DNA of 64,000 bases from the NCBI RefSeq assembly GCF_018449525.1, contig NZ_JAAVUS010000002.1, positions 372,001 through 436,000 of the forward strand, written 5' to 3'. Of this stretch, positions 16,642 through 24,203 are shown one piece after another. Both the position numbers and the translations under genes were made by a program. A model generated the notes under the pieces. It ran no database searches. It was not told the DNA's origin and was given only the letters and a program-made list of their open reading frames with translations. Numbering within the stretch: position 1 is the first letter of the stretch; every line of letters starts with the position of its first letter. This stretch comes from Bradyrhizobium sp. dw_78. GTDB taxonomy: Bacteria > Pseudomonadota > Alphaproteobacteria > Rhizobiales > Xanthobacteraceae.

Positions 16642-17631
16642 TTACGCGGCCTGCGCCGCGGATCTTTGCCTGCGCTTCTCGGCATAAGCGGCAGCAGCCT
16701 CGCGCACCCAGGCGCCTTCGTCGTGCGCCTTGCGCCGCGCCGCGATGCGATCGCGGTTGCAGGGGCCGTTGCCGGCGAGCACCTGGTTGAATTCGGTCCA
16801 GTCGATCTCGCTATAGACCCAATGGCCGGCTTCATCCTGCTTCATGCCGGGGTCGGGAATAATGAGGCCGAGATAGTGCGCCTGCGGCACCGTGGCATCG
16901 ACGAATTTCTGGCGCAGTTCGTCGTTGGAAAAGCGCTTGATCTTCCACCGGGTCGAGGCGTCGCTGTGCTGGCTTATCGTGTCAGGCGGGCCGAACATCA
17001 TCAGCGCCGGCCACCACCAGCGGTTCAGCGCGTCCTGCGCCATCGCCTTCTGCTCTTCGGTGCCGCGCGCGAGCGTCAGCATGATTTCGAAACCCTGGCG
17101 CTGGTGGAAGGATTCCTCCTTGCAGACGCGGATCATCGCGCGCGCATAGGGGCCATAGGAGCAGCGGCATAGCGGAATCTGGTTCATGATCGCCGCACCA
17201 TCGACCAGCCAGCCGATCGTGCCGATGTCGGCCCAGGTCAGTGTCGGATAGTTGAAGATCGAGGAATATTTGGCCTTGCCGGCCAGCATCATGTCGACCA
17301 GTTCCTCGCGCGAGGCGCCGAGCGTCTCGGCCGCGGCGTAAAGATAGAGCCCGTGGCCGCATTCGTCCTGCACCTTCGCCAGTAGCGCCGCCTTACGCCG
17401 CAGCGTCGGCGCCCGCGTGATCCAGTTGCCCTCGGGCAGCATGCCGACGATTTCGGAATGGGCGTGCTGGGAAATCTGCCGCGTCAGCGTCTTGCGATAA
17501 GCCGCCGGCATCCAGTCGTTAGGCTCGATGCGCTCGTCGGCATCGATGCGCGCCTGAAACTGCGCCGCCCGGCCAGCGTCCTCGATATTGCGGTCTTCGG
17601 CGTCCGACGTATTGAGCGCTTGCGTATACAT
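16642..17631 (-). CDS. paaA: Phenylacetyl-CoA epoxidase catalytic subunit PaaA
   Basis: 329-residue di-iron oxygenase subunit that converts phenylacetyl-CoA to the 1,2-epoxide. Two ExxH iron-ligand motifs are visible, ECGH in [13 protein letters not shown] and ESFH in [16 protein letters not shown] 17631 is chosen because GGGGGAGG lies eight bases upstream and it gives the usual length; a frame extension to 17676 runs into the promoter. It is the first gene of paaABCDE and sits 77 bp after paaX, behind an AT-rich putative promoter/operator. Confidence 0.94.
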   Translation of the reverse strand: MYTQALNTSDAEDRNIEDAGRAAQFQARIDADERIEPNDWMPAAYRKTLTRQISQHAHSEIVGMLPEGNWITRAPTLRRKAALLAKVQDECGHGLYLYAAAETLGASREELVDMMLAGKAKYSSIFNYPTLTWADIGTIGWLVDGAAIMNQIPLCRCSYGPYARAMIRVCKEESFHQRQGFEIMLTLARGTEEQKAMAQDALNRWWWPALMMFGPPDTISQHSDASTRWKIKRFSNDELRQKFVDATVPQAHYLGLIIPDPGMKQDEAGHWVYSEIDWTEFNQVLAGNGPCNRDRIAARRKAHDEGAWVREAAAAYAEKRRQRSAAQAA

Positions 17632-17708
17632 GGCCGGCCTCCCCCGGAATTTCTTGGGGGTTAACGTATAACACAAATTTCAAAATACAAGTTATTTTTG
17701 TAACATAT
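17632..17708 (-). promoter_or_regulatory. AT-rich putative promoter/operator of paaABCDE
   Basis: The 77 bp between paaX and paaA are strikingly AT-rich compared with their surroundings. They contain inverted repeats: GTTAC-N-GTTA-type arms (GTTACAAAAATAAC on the gene strand, arms GTTA/TAAC) and ATAAC...GTTAT arms 18 bp apart. The adjacent PaaX repressor is the obvious candidate to bind here, but the sites do not show a clear match to a published operator. No unambiguous -35/-10 pair at 16-18 bp spacing was found. Confidence 0.55.
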
Positions 17709-18578
17709 TCACGCCTCGCCGAACCGCCGCGCCAGTTCGTCGCCCGCCTTGGGCAGCGCCCCGCGCTGGTTGCTGGCGTTGCGGTCGAGCCATTGTTCCG
17801 ACAGCGGAAGCAAGCCGCGATAAATCTCGCCGCAGAGCTGGCGCGCGGCCCTGCCCGGCCAGTCCTTCGGGAGCAAGGCCGGCGGCAATAGCGGGTCGCG
17901 CAGCACCACGCGGCGATAATGGTGGATCAGCAGGATACGGGCGGTGAAGGCGGCGGCGTCGGAAAGGGTCTCGCGGCGGGCGATCCAGCCACGCAATGGC
18001 TCGAAGGTCTTGATGAATTTCAGATAGGCGCCGGCGGTGCGATCGAGCGGCCAGCTCTCGCTGAGCAGCCGCCGGCCGCTATCGTCTTCGGCGGACAGTT
18101 CCAGACGGATCGCGCGGCCGGCCTCGTCCGGTATCGGAACGCCCGACGGCGCGACCCAGACACCCGGCATCGGGCTGCCGAAGCCCGCATTCTTCAGCGC
18201 CTCGCGCGCGGCGTCGCGATCTTCCCCGTTTCCGATCAGCAGCAGTTCAAAGCGGCCGGTCCAATCGGATGGCGGCGGATCGTAGATATGCCGGGTCGCT
18301 GCATCGAAGGTCTGCCGCCCCTTCCTGGCCAGCCGGTAAAAACTGTTACGGCCGACCTTGTCGCGCTCGAGCCAGCCATCGGCCGCGAGCCGCGACATCG
18401 CCGTGCGCACCACGCCGGCGTCGATGTCGAGCATCTCAAAGAACGCAAGCAGCGTCCCGAGCCAGACCGAGCCGCCGCGCGGCACGATGGCGTCGCCGAA
18501 CACGGTGATGGCGATGGAGCCGGTGCGCGAGGGTTCGCGCTTGAGCTGTGCGACTATTCGAGCAAGCGGCTGCGGCAT
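17709..18578 (-). CDS. paaX: PaaX phenylacetyl-CoA-responsive repressor
   Basis: 289-residue transcriptional repressor of the paa genes. The N-terminal winged helix contains GSVWLGTLLAFFEMLDID, VRTAMSRLAADGWLERDKVGR and YRLARKGRQTF. The central and C-terminal regions carry the PaaX effector/dimerisation pattern (DWTGRFELLLIG, GFGSPMPGVWVAP, LIHHYRRVVLRDPLLP). In characterised bacteria phenylacetyl-CoA releases PaaX from DNA. It lies directly upstream of paaA on the same strand, so it may control both its own expression and the operon. Confidence 0.92.
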   Translation of the reverse strand: MPQPLARIVAQLKREPSRTGSIAITVFGDAIVPRGGSVWLGTLLAFFEMLDIDAGVVRTAMSRLAADGWLERDKVGRNSFYRLARKGRQTFDAATRHIYDPPPSDWTGRFELLLIGNGEDRDAAREALKNAGFGSPMPGVWVAPSGVPIPDEAGRAIRLELSAEDDSGRRLLSESWPLDRTAGAYLKFIKTFEPLRGWIARRETLSDAAAFTARILLIHHYRRVVLRDPLLPPALLPKDWPGRAARQLCGEIYRGLLPLSEQWLDRNASNQRGALPKAGDELARRFGEA

Positions 18579-18629
18579 CCACCACGCATAGCGCGTTTTG
18601 CCAATTTACGACAATGCGGGGCTCATCGT

Positions 18630-18672
18630 CCTCATCCTTCGAGACGGCGCAAGACGCCTCCTCGCCATGAGG
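18630..18672. repeat. Short copy of the CCTCATCC...CCTCCTCGCCATGAGG repeat
   Basis: CCTCATCCTTCGAGACGGCG followed by CAAGACGCCTCCTCGCCATGAGG. Same family as 3667-3788, here between the phasin gene and paaX. Confidence 0.7.
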
Positions 18673-18694
18673 ATTACGGTCACTTACGGCCCGC

Positions 18695-18725
18695 AATAAA
18701 AAGAAGGCCCGCCAGAGCGGGCCTC
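18695..18725 (-). terminator. Rho-independent terminator of the phasin gene
   Basis: On the minus strand the stem GAGGCCCGC-TCT-GGCGGGCCTTC is followed by TTTTTATTG. It begins about 30 bases after the phasin stop codon at 18754. A strong GC stem plus U-tract is a classic intrinsic terminator. Confidence 0.85.
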
Positions 18726-18753
18726 AAAGGACAGATAGTCAAGACGAGCCCGG

Positions 18754-19224
18754 TCAGGCGGTCTTGTTGTAGACCTTGGACAGATTGTCCTGCGCGGTCT
18801 TGGCGCCGTCGGTGACGAGCTTGCCGAGATATTCGCTCGCCGCCTTCGCCCGTGATGCGAAGGTCTCGCCGCCCGCGCGAACCAGATCGGACTGGATCTG
18901 AACCGCCTCGCTGAGCGAGGTCGCGGAAGCAAGCTTGTCGATGCCGGCAAAGAACGTTTCAGCATCCTGATAGACGGCCTGCTGAATGTTGCGGCTGATC
19001 TTGGCCGCTTCGCCGACCGAACCGGTGGCAGCATTTTCGATCACGGAAGTCACCCGCTCCGAACCGGCATGGAAGTCGGCGGCGCGTTCTCTGGCCGTAT
19101 TGGCCGTCTTCTTGACGAATTCCCTGGCAGATTCGGGAACCGTGAGATTCTTGAACGCATCCGTGACAGGCGCGAAGGCGTCCTTGAAGCTCTCCAAAAG
19201 CGAATTTGGGGTCTCAGTGGTCAT
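18754..19224 (-). CDS. Phasin-family polyhydroxyalkanoate granule protein
   Basis: 156-residue helical amphipathic protein of the phasin family (Phasin_2 type). The region FKDAFAPVTDAFKNLTVPE, a long central helix with AAKISRNIQQAVYQDAETFFAGIDKLASA, and KAASEYLGKLVTDG are characteristic, and it contains no Cys or Trp. Phasins coat polyhydroxybutyrate granules and control their size. ATG 19224 (MTTETPNS) has GGAG six bases upstream and is preferred to ATG 19236. The gene is isolated, has its own terminator, and lies about 90 bp downstream of a perfect TGC-rich palindrome, likely a regulator site. Confidence 0.87.
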   Translation of the reverse strand: MTTETPNSLLESFKDAFAPVTDAFKNLTVPESAREFVKKTANTARERAADFHAGSERVTSVIENAATGSVGEAAKISRNIQQAVYQDAETFFAGIDKLASATSLSEAVQIQSDLVRAGGETFASRAKAASEYLGKLVTDGAKTAQDNLSKVYNKTA

Positions 19225-19311
19225 AGGTGTCTCCATCCTTAATATCTAAGCTATGGGTTCCGCCCCGTCCGACTCTGGCCCGGAGCGTAATTTTTATGCC
19301 ATGATTAATGA

Positions 19312-19339
19312 TGCAATGCAACATAAATGTTGCATTGCA
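19312..19339. promoter_or_regulatory. Perfect 12-bp inverted repeat, candidate PhaR-type operator
   Basis: Arms TGCAATGCAACA (19312-19323) and TGTTGCATTGCA (19328-19339) are exact reverse complements around TAAA. Each arm itself contains the TGCAATGCA near-palindrome. It lies between the divergent phasin gene and alpha/beta hydrolase gene. TGC-rich sites of this kind are what PhaR-type regulators of PHB metabolism bind in Paracoccus and Bradyrhizobium; two such sites are fused here. Confidence 0.7.
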
Positions 19340-19377
19340 ATATCACCGCCCCCGGATCTTTTGACGGAACGACCGCA

Positions 19378-20304
19378 GTGACCGCACCCGCTTATCAGCC
19401 GCCGCAGATCGCCCACGCCAACGGCATCGACATCTGCTACGAGATTTTCGGCAATGCCGACGCGGCGCCCCTGCTGCTGATCATGGGGCTGGGCGCCCAG
19501 ATGATCCACTGGGAGGACGAATTCTGCCGGCAACTGGCCGCCCGCGGATTTCGCGTCATCCGCTTCGACAACCGCGACGTCGGCCATTCCAGCAAGCTCT
19601 CCGGCGGCCGGCGCCTGACGGCGTTCGAACTGTTCAGGCTGCGTTTCCTGCATATTCCGGTCGCGGCGCCCTACAAACTATCCGACATGGCCAGGGACAC
19701 GATCGGGCTGATGGACGCGCTCGGCCTCGCGTCGGCGCATGTGGTGGGCGCGTCGATGGGCGGCATGATCGCCCAGGAAATCGCGATTTCGTTTCCAGAG
19801 CGCCTGCGCTCGCTCACCTCGATCATGTCGACGACGGGAGATCCAAGGCTGCCGCCGCCGACCCGCGAGGCCGCCGCCGTACTGATGGCGCCGCCGCCGG
19901 CCACCAAGGCGGAATTCCTGGCCCGCTTTGCCCGGACCTGGAAGGTTCTGCGCGCCGGCAGTTTTCCGGAAGACGAGGCGCTCGACCGCGAACGGGCGGA
20001 ACGCGTCTATGAACGCGGCCTCAGTCCGGCCGGCGCGGCGCGCCAGCTCCGCGCGATCCTGGCCTCAGGCAGCCGCAAGACCCGACTGCGATCGGTCAAG
20101 GCGCCGGCTCTCGTGATTCACGGCACCGCCGATCCGCTGGTGCATCCCGCGGCCGGCAAGGACACTGCGGCATCGATTCCCGGCGCCAAACTCCTGATGA
20201 TCGAAGGCATGGGCCATGCGTTGCCGATCCCGATGTGGCCGCAGATCATCAATGCGATCGCCGAACATGCGCGCACGGCAGCAAAGCAGGTGATCGAATC
20301 ATAA
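19378..20304 (+). CDS. Alpha/beta hydrolase
   Basis: 308-residue alpha/beta hydrolase. The oxyanion segment is LLIMGLGAQMIHW, the nucleophile elbow VVGASMGGMIAQ, the acid lies near HGTADPLVHP, and the His is in IEGMGHALP. It resembles the esterase/perhydrolase group with the signature RFDNRDVGHS. The frame is open back to ATG 19327, but that codon lies within the perfect palindrome. GTG 19378, which begins the conserved region, is the better start. It is divergent from the phasin gene and could share its control region; substrate unknown. Confidence 0.85.
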   Translation: MTAPAYQPPQIAHANGIDICYEIFGNADAAPLLLIMGLGAQMIHWEDEFCRQLAARGFRVIRFDNRDVGHSSKLSGGRRLTAFELFRLRFLHIPVAAPYKLSDMARDTIGLMDALGLASAHVVGASMGGMIAQEIAISFPERLRSLTSIMSTTGDPRLPPPTREAAAVLMAPPPATKAEFLARFARTWKVLRAGSFPEDEALDRERAERVYERGLSPAGAARQLRAILASGSRKTRLRSVKAPALVIHGTADPLVHPAAGKDTAASIPGAKLLMIEGMGHALPIPMWPQIINAIAEHARTAAKQVIES

Positions 20305-20351
20305 CCGTGGGCCTCGTGATTCTCCAGACGATGCGAGAATCCGCCAAACCG

Positions 20352-20597
20352 TCACTTCTTCTTTGCGCCGCCGAGGCCGGCCATGGTCACGAACATGTCC
20401 TGGAACCGTTCGGCGATCTTCGGATCGAAGGTGAACCAGCTCTGCATCAACGCTTCCGGCGAAACCTTTTCGATGTTGCTCATCAGCTGCTGCTGCAGCT
20501 TGTCCATGACGGCTGTCTGCATCGGAACCACGTCCGGCAACCCAAAGAACTGCCGGGCTTCAAGCGGCGTGCAATCTATTTCGATGTTGACCTTCAT
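20352..20597 (-). CDS. Small DUF6489-like conserved protein
   Basis: 81-residue soluble protein beginning MKVNIEIDCTPLEARQFFGL, containing PDVVPMQTAVMDKLQQQL and ending in Lys residues (GGAKKK). It matches my memory of the DUF6489 family; no function is established. It converges with the alpha/beta hydrolase, with 47 bp holding a GATTCTC/GAGAATC hairpin between the stops. Its position near the phasin gene invites, but does not prove, a link with granule biology. Confidence 0.7.
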   Translation of the reverse strand: MKVNIEIDCTPLEARQFFGLPDVVPMQTAVMDKLQQQLMSNIEKVSPEALMQSWFTFDPKIAERFQDMFVTMAGLGGAKKK

Positions 20598-20709
20598 GTC
20601 CGATTCCGATCGCGATGTAAGGAGATCCGAGTATCGCCGCGACCGGCGGGGTCACGCAAGCGACCTCTCCGATTCAGGCGACGGCCGGAGCCGCATTCGC
20701 CGGTTATGG

Positions 20710-21963
20710 TCAACCGAAGCGTTCAGCGGCGTAGGGCTTCGGATCGGTAAACGGCGTTTCTCCCGTCATCATTTCCGCCAGCAGGCGGCCGGTAACGGGG
20801 CCCAGCGTCAGGCCATGATGCTGATGCCCGAAATCGAACCAGAGGCCGGGATGCCGGGGCGCCTTGCCGATCACCGGAATCATGTCGGGCAAGCAGGGCC
20901 GCGCGCCCTTCCAGGGCTCGGCATCGATCGCTTCACCCAACGGAAACATCGCGCGCGCGCGCGGCAAGGTCTGTTCGACCTGCACCGGCGTCGGCGGCGC
21001 ATCGCGGCGGGCAAACTCGACGCCGGTGGTGAGGCGAATGCCGCGATTCATCGGCGCCAGCAGATAGCCATTATCCGAATCGAGCACGGGATGATGGAGC
21101 ACCGCGTTGCCTTTGGGCGCCAGATGCAAATGATAGCCGCGCTTGACGCCAAGCGGAATGGAATAGCCGAGCGGACGAAACACCAGATCGGACCACGGCC
21201 CCAGCGCCACCACGACTTCGCGCGCGACCATCGCGCCCGCGGCTCCGCTCACGCGCCATCCGGCCGAGGTCTGTTCGAGGGTTCGCGCGTCCCCGACCAC
21301 GAAGCGGCCGCCCTTGCGTTCGAACAACGCCGCATAGGCCTTGGCCAGTCCGCCGGGGTCGGGGATGAATCCAGGCTGGGGAAAATAGACCGCGCCGGCG
21401 AACTTGCCGCGCAGATCAGGCTCCTTCAGCGCAATCGCCCCGGCGTCGAGAATGTCGCCCTCGACGCCATACTGCTTCGCCCGCCTCAGTTCATCGGCCG
21501 CGGCTTTGAGCGTCGCATTGGTGCGAAACAGCTTGATCCAGCCGGTCCGCCGCAGCAACTCCGGCACTCCGGCTTCCGCGATCAGCGCCTCATGCTCGAC
21601 CAGGCTGCGCTGGATCAAGGGCAGTTCAGCCATGGCGCTGTGCAGCGCCCGCTGCGGCGACGAGGCGAAAAAGTAGCGCACCAGCCAGGGCAGAAAGGCC
21701 GGCAGACCGGACAAATGATAATGCGCCTGCGGGGTGCGGTTCAGCGCATATTGCAGGATTTGCCTGAAGTCGCGGGGAAACATCAGGGGGAAGACCGAGG
21801 CGGATTCGATCAGCCCGGCATTGCCGAAACTGGTCCCCTCGCCGGCGCGATCGCTCCGGTCGATCAGGATCACGTCCCTTCCCCGCTTCTGCAAATGCAA
21901 GGCGGCGCCGACGCCCACCATACCCGCACCCAACACAAGAACGTCGGCCTTCAGTTCCGCCAT
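20710..21963 (-). CDS. FAD-dependent oxidoreductase, D-amino-acid dehydrogenase-like
   Basis: 417-residue DAO-family flavoprotein. The FAD-binding Rossmann motif VLVLGAGMVGVGAALHLQ lies at residues 9-26, and the segment GTSFGNAGLIE is typical of DadA-like enzymes. A C-terminal substrate/FAD loop includes RPCLPDMIPVIG and FDFGHQHHGLTLG. Such enzymes oxidise D-amino acids, or glycine/opine-like imines, to 2-oxo acids with electrons going to a quinone. It is divergent from the gamma-glutamyltransferase gene across 251 bp in which no further gene was seen. Substrate is not assignable. Confidence 0.85.
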   Translation of the reverse strand: MAELKADVLVLGAGMVGVGAALHLQKRGRDVILIDRSDRAGEGTSFGNAGLIESASVFPLMFPRDFRQILQYALNRTPQAHYHLSGLPAFLPWLVRYFFASSPQRALHSAMAELPLIQRSLVEHEALIAEAGVPELLRRTGWIKLFRTNATLKAAADELRRAKQYGVEGDILDAGAIALKEPDLRGKFAGAVYFPQPGFIPDPGGLAKAYAALFERKGGRFVVGDARTLEQTSAGWRVSGAAGAMVAREVVVALGPWSDLVFRPLGYSIPLGVKRGYHLHLAPKGNAVLHHPVLDSDNGYLLAPMNRGIRLTTGVEFARRDAPPTPVQVEQTLPRARAMFPLGEAIDAEPWKGARPCLPDMIPVIGKAPRHPGLWFDFGHQHHGLTLGPVTGRLLAEMMTGETPFTDPKPYAAERFG

Positions 21964-22214
21964 ACGGCACTCCAGGAGTTGAACGCAACGCGCTCAGTAT
22001 CGTTGCTGATGATGAAACTAGTTATTACGACATGACCACGCAAACCGCTTTCCCGCCGGGAATCGCGCTTGTGCGGACGCCAATGGCCCGGCTTCCGCGG
22101 CGGCGCCCGCATGGTCACGGCAATGCGAGGCCCGGTCCCGGACCGGTTGGCAGCCAGCCTGGGCTGTGGTCAAGTGCGCCCGGCCCGATGGCCTCAACGC
22201 AATGACGGATTCCG

Positions 22215-24017
22215 ATGAGCAATATCAACCCCGATCCCTTCACCACCCGGCCGGAGATCGAAGGCACGTTCGGGGTCGTCACCTCGACCCATTGGATCGC
22301 GACCGCCGTCGGGATGAGCATCCTGGAGAAAGGCGGTAACGCCTTCGACGCCGGCGTCGCCGCGGCCTTCACGTTGCAGGTGGTCGAGCCGCATTTGAAC
22401 GGTCCAGGCGGCGACGTGCCGATCATCGTACACGACGTCAAGCGCGGCCGCACCGAGGTGATTTGCGGCCAGGGTCCCGCGCCGGCGGCCGCGACCATTG
22501 CGCATTACCGCAGCGAGGGCCTCGAGATGGTGCCGGGCACGGGATTGCTCGCCGCCTGCGTTCCCGGCACCTTCGAATCCTGGATGCTGCTGTTGCGCGA
22601 CTATGGCACGCTGAAATTGCGCGATGTGCTGGAGCCTGCGATCGCCTATGCCCGCGACGGCTATCCGCTGGTCGAGCGCGCTTCCGCGACGATCAAGACT
22701 GTCGAGCAATTGTTCCGCAAGCACTGGACCACGTCGGCCGAGATTTATTTGCCGAACAATGAAGTGCCGAAACCCGGCACGCTCTTCACCAACAGGAAAC
22801 TTTCCGAGACCTATGCCCGCATCCTGAAAGAAGCCGAGAGCGCAGGCTCCGATCGCGTCGCGCAGATCGAGCGGGCGCGACAAGCGTGGTCGCACGGCTT
22901 CGTGGCGGAGGCGATCGACAGGTTCTGCCGGACGCAAGAAATAATGGATGTCAGCGGCTCGCCGCATCGCGGCGTGCTGACCGCCGACGACATGGCGCGC
23001 TGGCAACCGACCATCGAAGCGCCGCTGACCTACGACTATGGCCGCTATACCGTCTGCAAGGCCGGCGTCTGGAGCCAGGGTCCGGTGATGTTGCAGCAAC
23101 TCGCGCTGCTCAAAGGATTCGAACTCGACGGACTCGATCCTACGGGGCCGGAATTCATCCATCTCCAGATCGAATGCGCCAAGCTCGCTTATGCCGACCG
23201 CGAGAAGTTCTACGGCGACCCGAAATTCACGGAAATCCCGATCGCGACGCTGTTGTCGGACGCCTATAATGACGAGCGCCGCAAGCTGATCTCCGACCGG
23301 GCCTCGCTCGACTTCACCCCCGGCTCCGTCGAAGGTTTTGGCTCGCTGGTCAAACTGCGCCATGCCGAAGGCCATCGCGAAGCGGTCGGCGCGATGGGCG
23401 CGGGCGAGCCCACCGTCGGCCGCTTCGGCGAGGTGCGCGGCGACACCGTGCATTTCGACATCATCGATCAGGCCGGCAACATGATCTCGGCCACGCCGTC
23501 CGGCGGCTGGCTGCAATCCTCGCCGGTCATCCCCGAACTCGGCTTCTGCCTCGGCAGCCGCGCGCAGATGTTCTGGCTGCAGGAGAACCACCCGGCCGCG
23601 CTGGCGCCGGGCAAGCGTCCGCGCACCACGCTCTCGCCCACCATGGCGCTGCGCGACGGCGAGCCGTATCTCGCCTGGGGCTCGCCGGGCGGCGACCAGC
23701 AGGATCAATGGATCACGCAATTCTTCCTGCGGCATGTTCATGCCAGGATGAACCTTCAGGAAGCGATCGACGCGCCGGCCTGGCATTCCGAGCATTTCCC
23801 GATCTCGTTCTGGCCGCGCACCTCGCGGCCCGGCGTGCTCGTGGTCGAAGACCGCGTGCCGGAGGCGACGATCGATACGCTGAAGGCGCGCGGCCATATC
23901 GTCGAAACCGGCCCGAGCTGGTCGGAAGGCCGCCTCACCGCGGCCTCGAAGATCGGTCGACGCCGCCGCGCCGCGGCTAATCCGCGCGGTATGCAAGGTT
24001 ACGCCGCCGGACGATGA
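22215..24017 (+). CDS. ggt: Gamma-glutamyltransferase family protein
   Basis: 600-residue N-terminal-nucleophile hydrolase of the gamma-glutamyltranspeptidase family. The large-subunit part has GGNAFDAGVAAAF and LNGPGGDVP. The nucleophile is the Thr of RGDTVHFDIID, where autoproteolysis would split the chain into subunits of about 415 and 185 residues. The small subunit continues with PRTTLSPTMAL and a GSPGGDQQDQ loop. No signal peptide is present, so it is probably cytosolic, unlike periplasmic Ggt; this group also includes acyl-homoserine lactone and cephalosporin acylase-like members. It precedes a peptide ABC importer, suggesting hydrolysis of imported gamma-glutamyl peptides. Confidence 0.85.
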   Translation: MSNINPDPFTTRPEIEGTFGVVTSTHWIATAVGMSILEKGGNAFDAGVAAAFTLQVVEPHLNGPGGDVPIIVHDVKRGRTEVICGQGPAPAAATIAHYRSEGLEMVPGTGLLAACVPGTFESWMLLLRDYGTLKLRDVLEPAIAYARDGYPLVERASATIKTVEQLFRKHWTTSAEIYLPNNEVPKPGTLFTNRKLSETYARILKEAESAGSDRVAQIERARQAWSHGFVAEAIDRFCRTQEIMDVSGSPHRGVLTADDMARWQPTIEAPLTYDYGRYTVCKAGVWSQGPVMLQQLALLKGFELDGLDPTGPEFIHLQIECAKLAYADREKFYGDPKFTEIPIATLLSDAYNDERRKLISDRASLDFTPGSVEGFGSLVKLRHAEGHREAVGAMGAGEPTVGRFGEVRGDTVHFDIIDQAGNMISATPSGGWLQSSPVIPELGFCLGSRAQMFWLQENHPAALAPGKRPRTTLSPTMALRDGEPYLAWGSPGGDQQDQWITQFFLRHVHARMNLQEAIDAPAWHSEHFPISFWPRTSRPGVLVVEDRVPEATIDTLKARGHIVETGPSWSEGRLTAASKIGRRRRAAANPRGMQGYAAGR

Positions 24018-24030
24018 TAACGAGGTGAAT

Positions 24031-24075
24031 CCGGCATACCGATGTCTGGCATACCGCCTGCTGGCATACCGATTG
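24031..24075 (+). repeat. Three tandem 15-bp repeats
   Basis: CCGGCATACCGATGT, CTGGCATACCGCCTG and CTGGCATACCGATTG follow one another without spacers, sharing the core GGCATACCG. They lie in the 186-bp gap between the GGT gene and the ABC importer. No spacers are present, so this is a minisatellite and not a CRISPR. Confidence 0.85.
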
Positions 24076-24203
24076 CAATGCAATTCATGCCGGGATCAAA
24101 GCCGTGCCAGCCCGCCGCAATGGAACGGAAGCCGCAGGCTTTTTCGGGGTTGTTGTAATCGGATAGCGCCCGCCAGGGCGTGAGGTGGATGAGGACCAGG
24201 ACA

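Noticed and set aside
24031..24075. Three direct repeats considered as a CRISPR array
   Set aside because: Units are 15 bp, contiguous, with no spacers and no cas genes nearby.
24074..24082. TGCAATGCA word near the peptide importer (and a second at 28540-28548) as further PhaR sites
   Set aside because: Single half-sites without the extended match or dyad; such nonamers can occur by chance.
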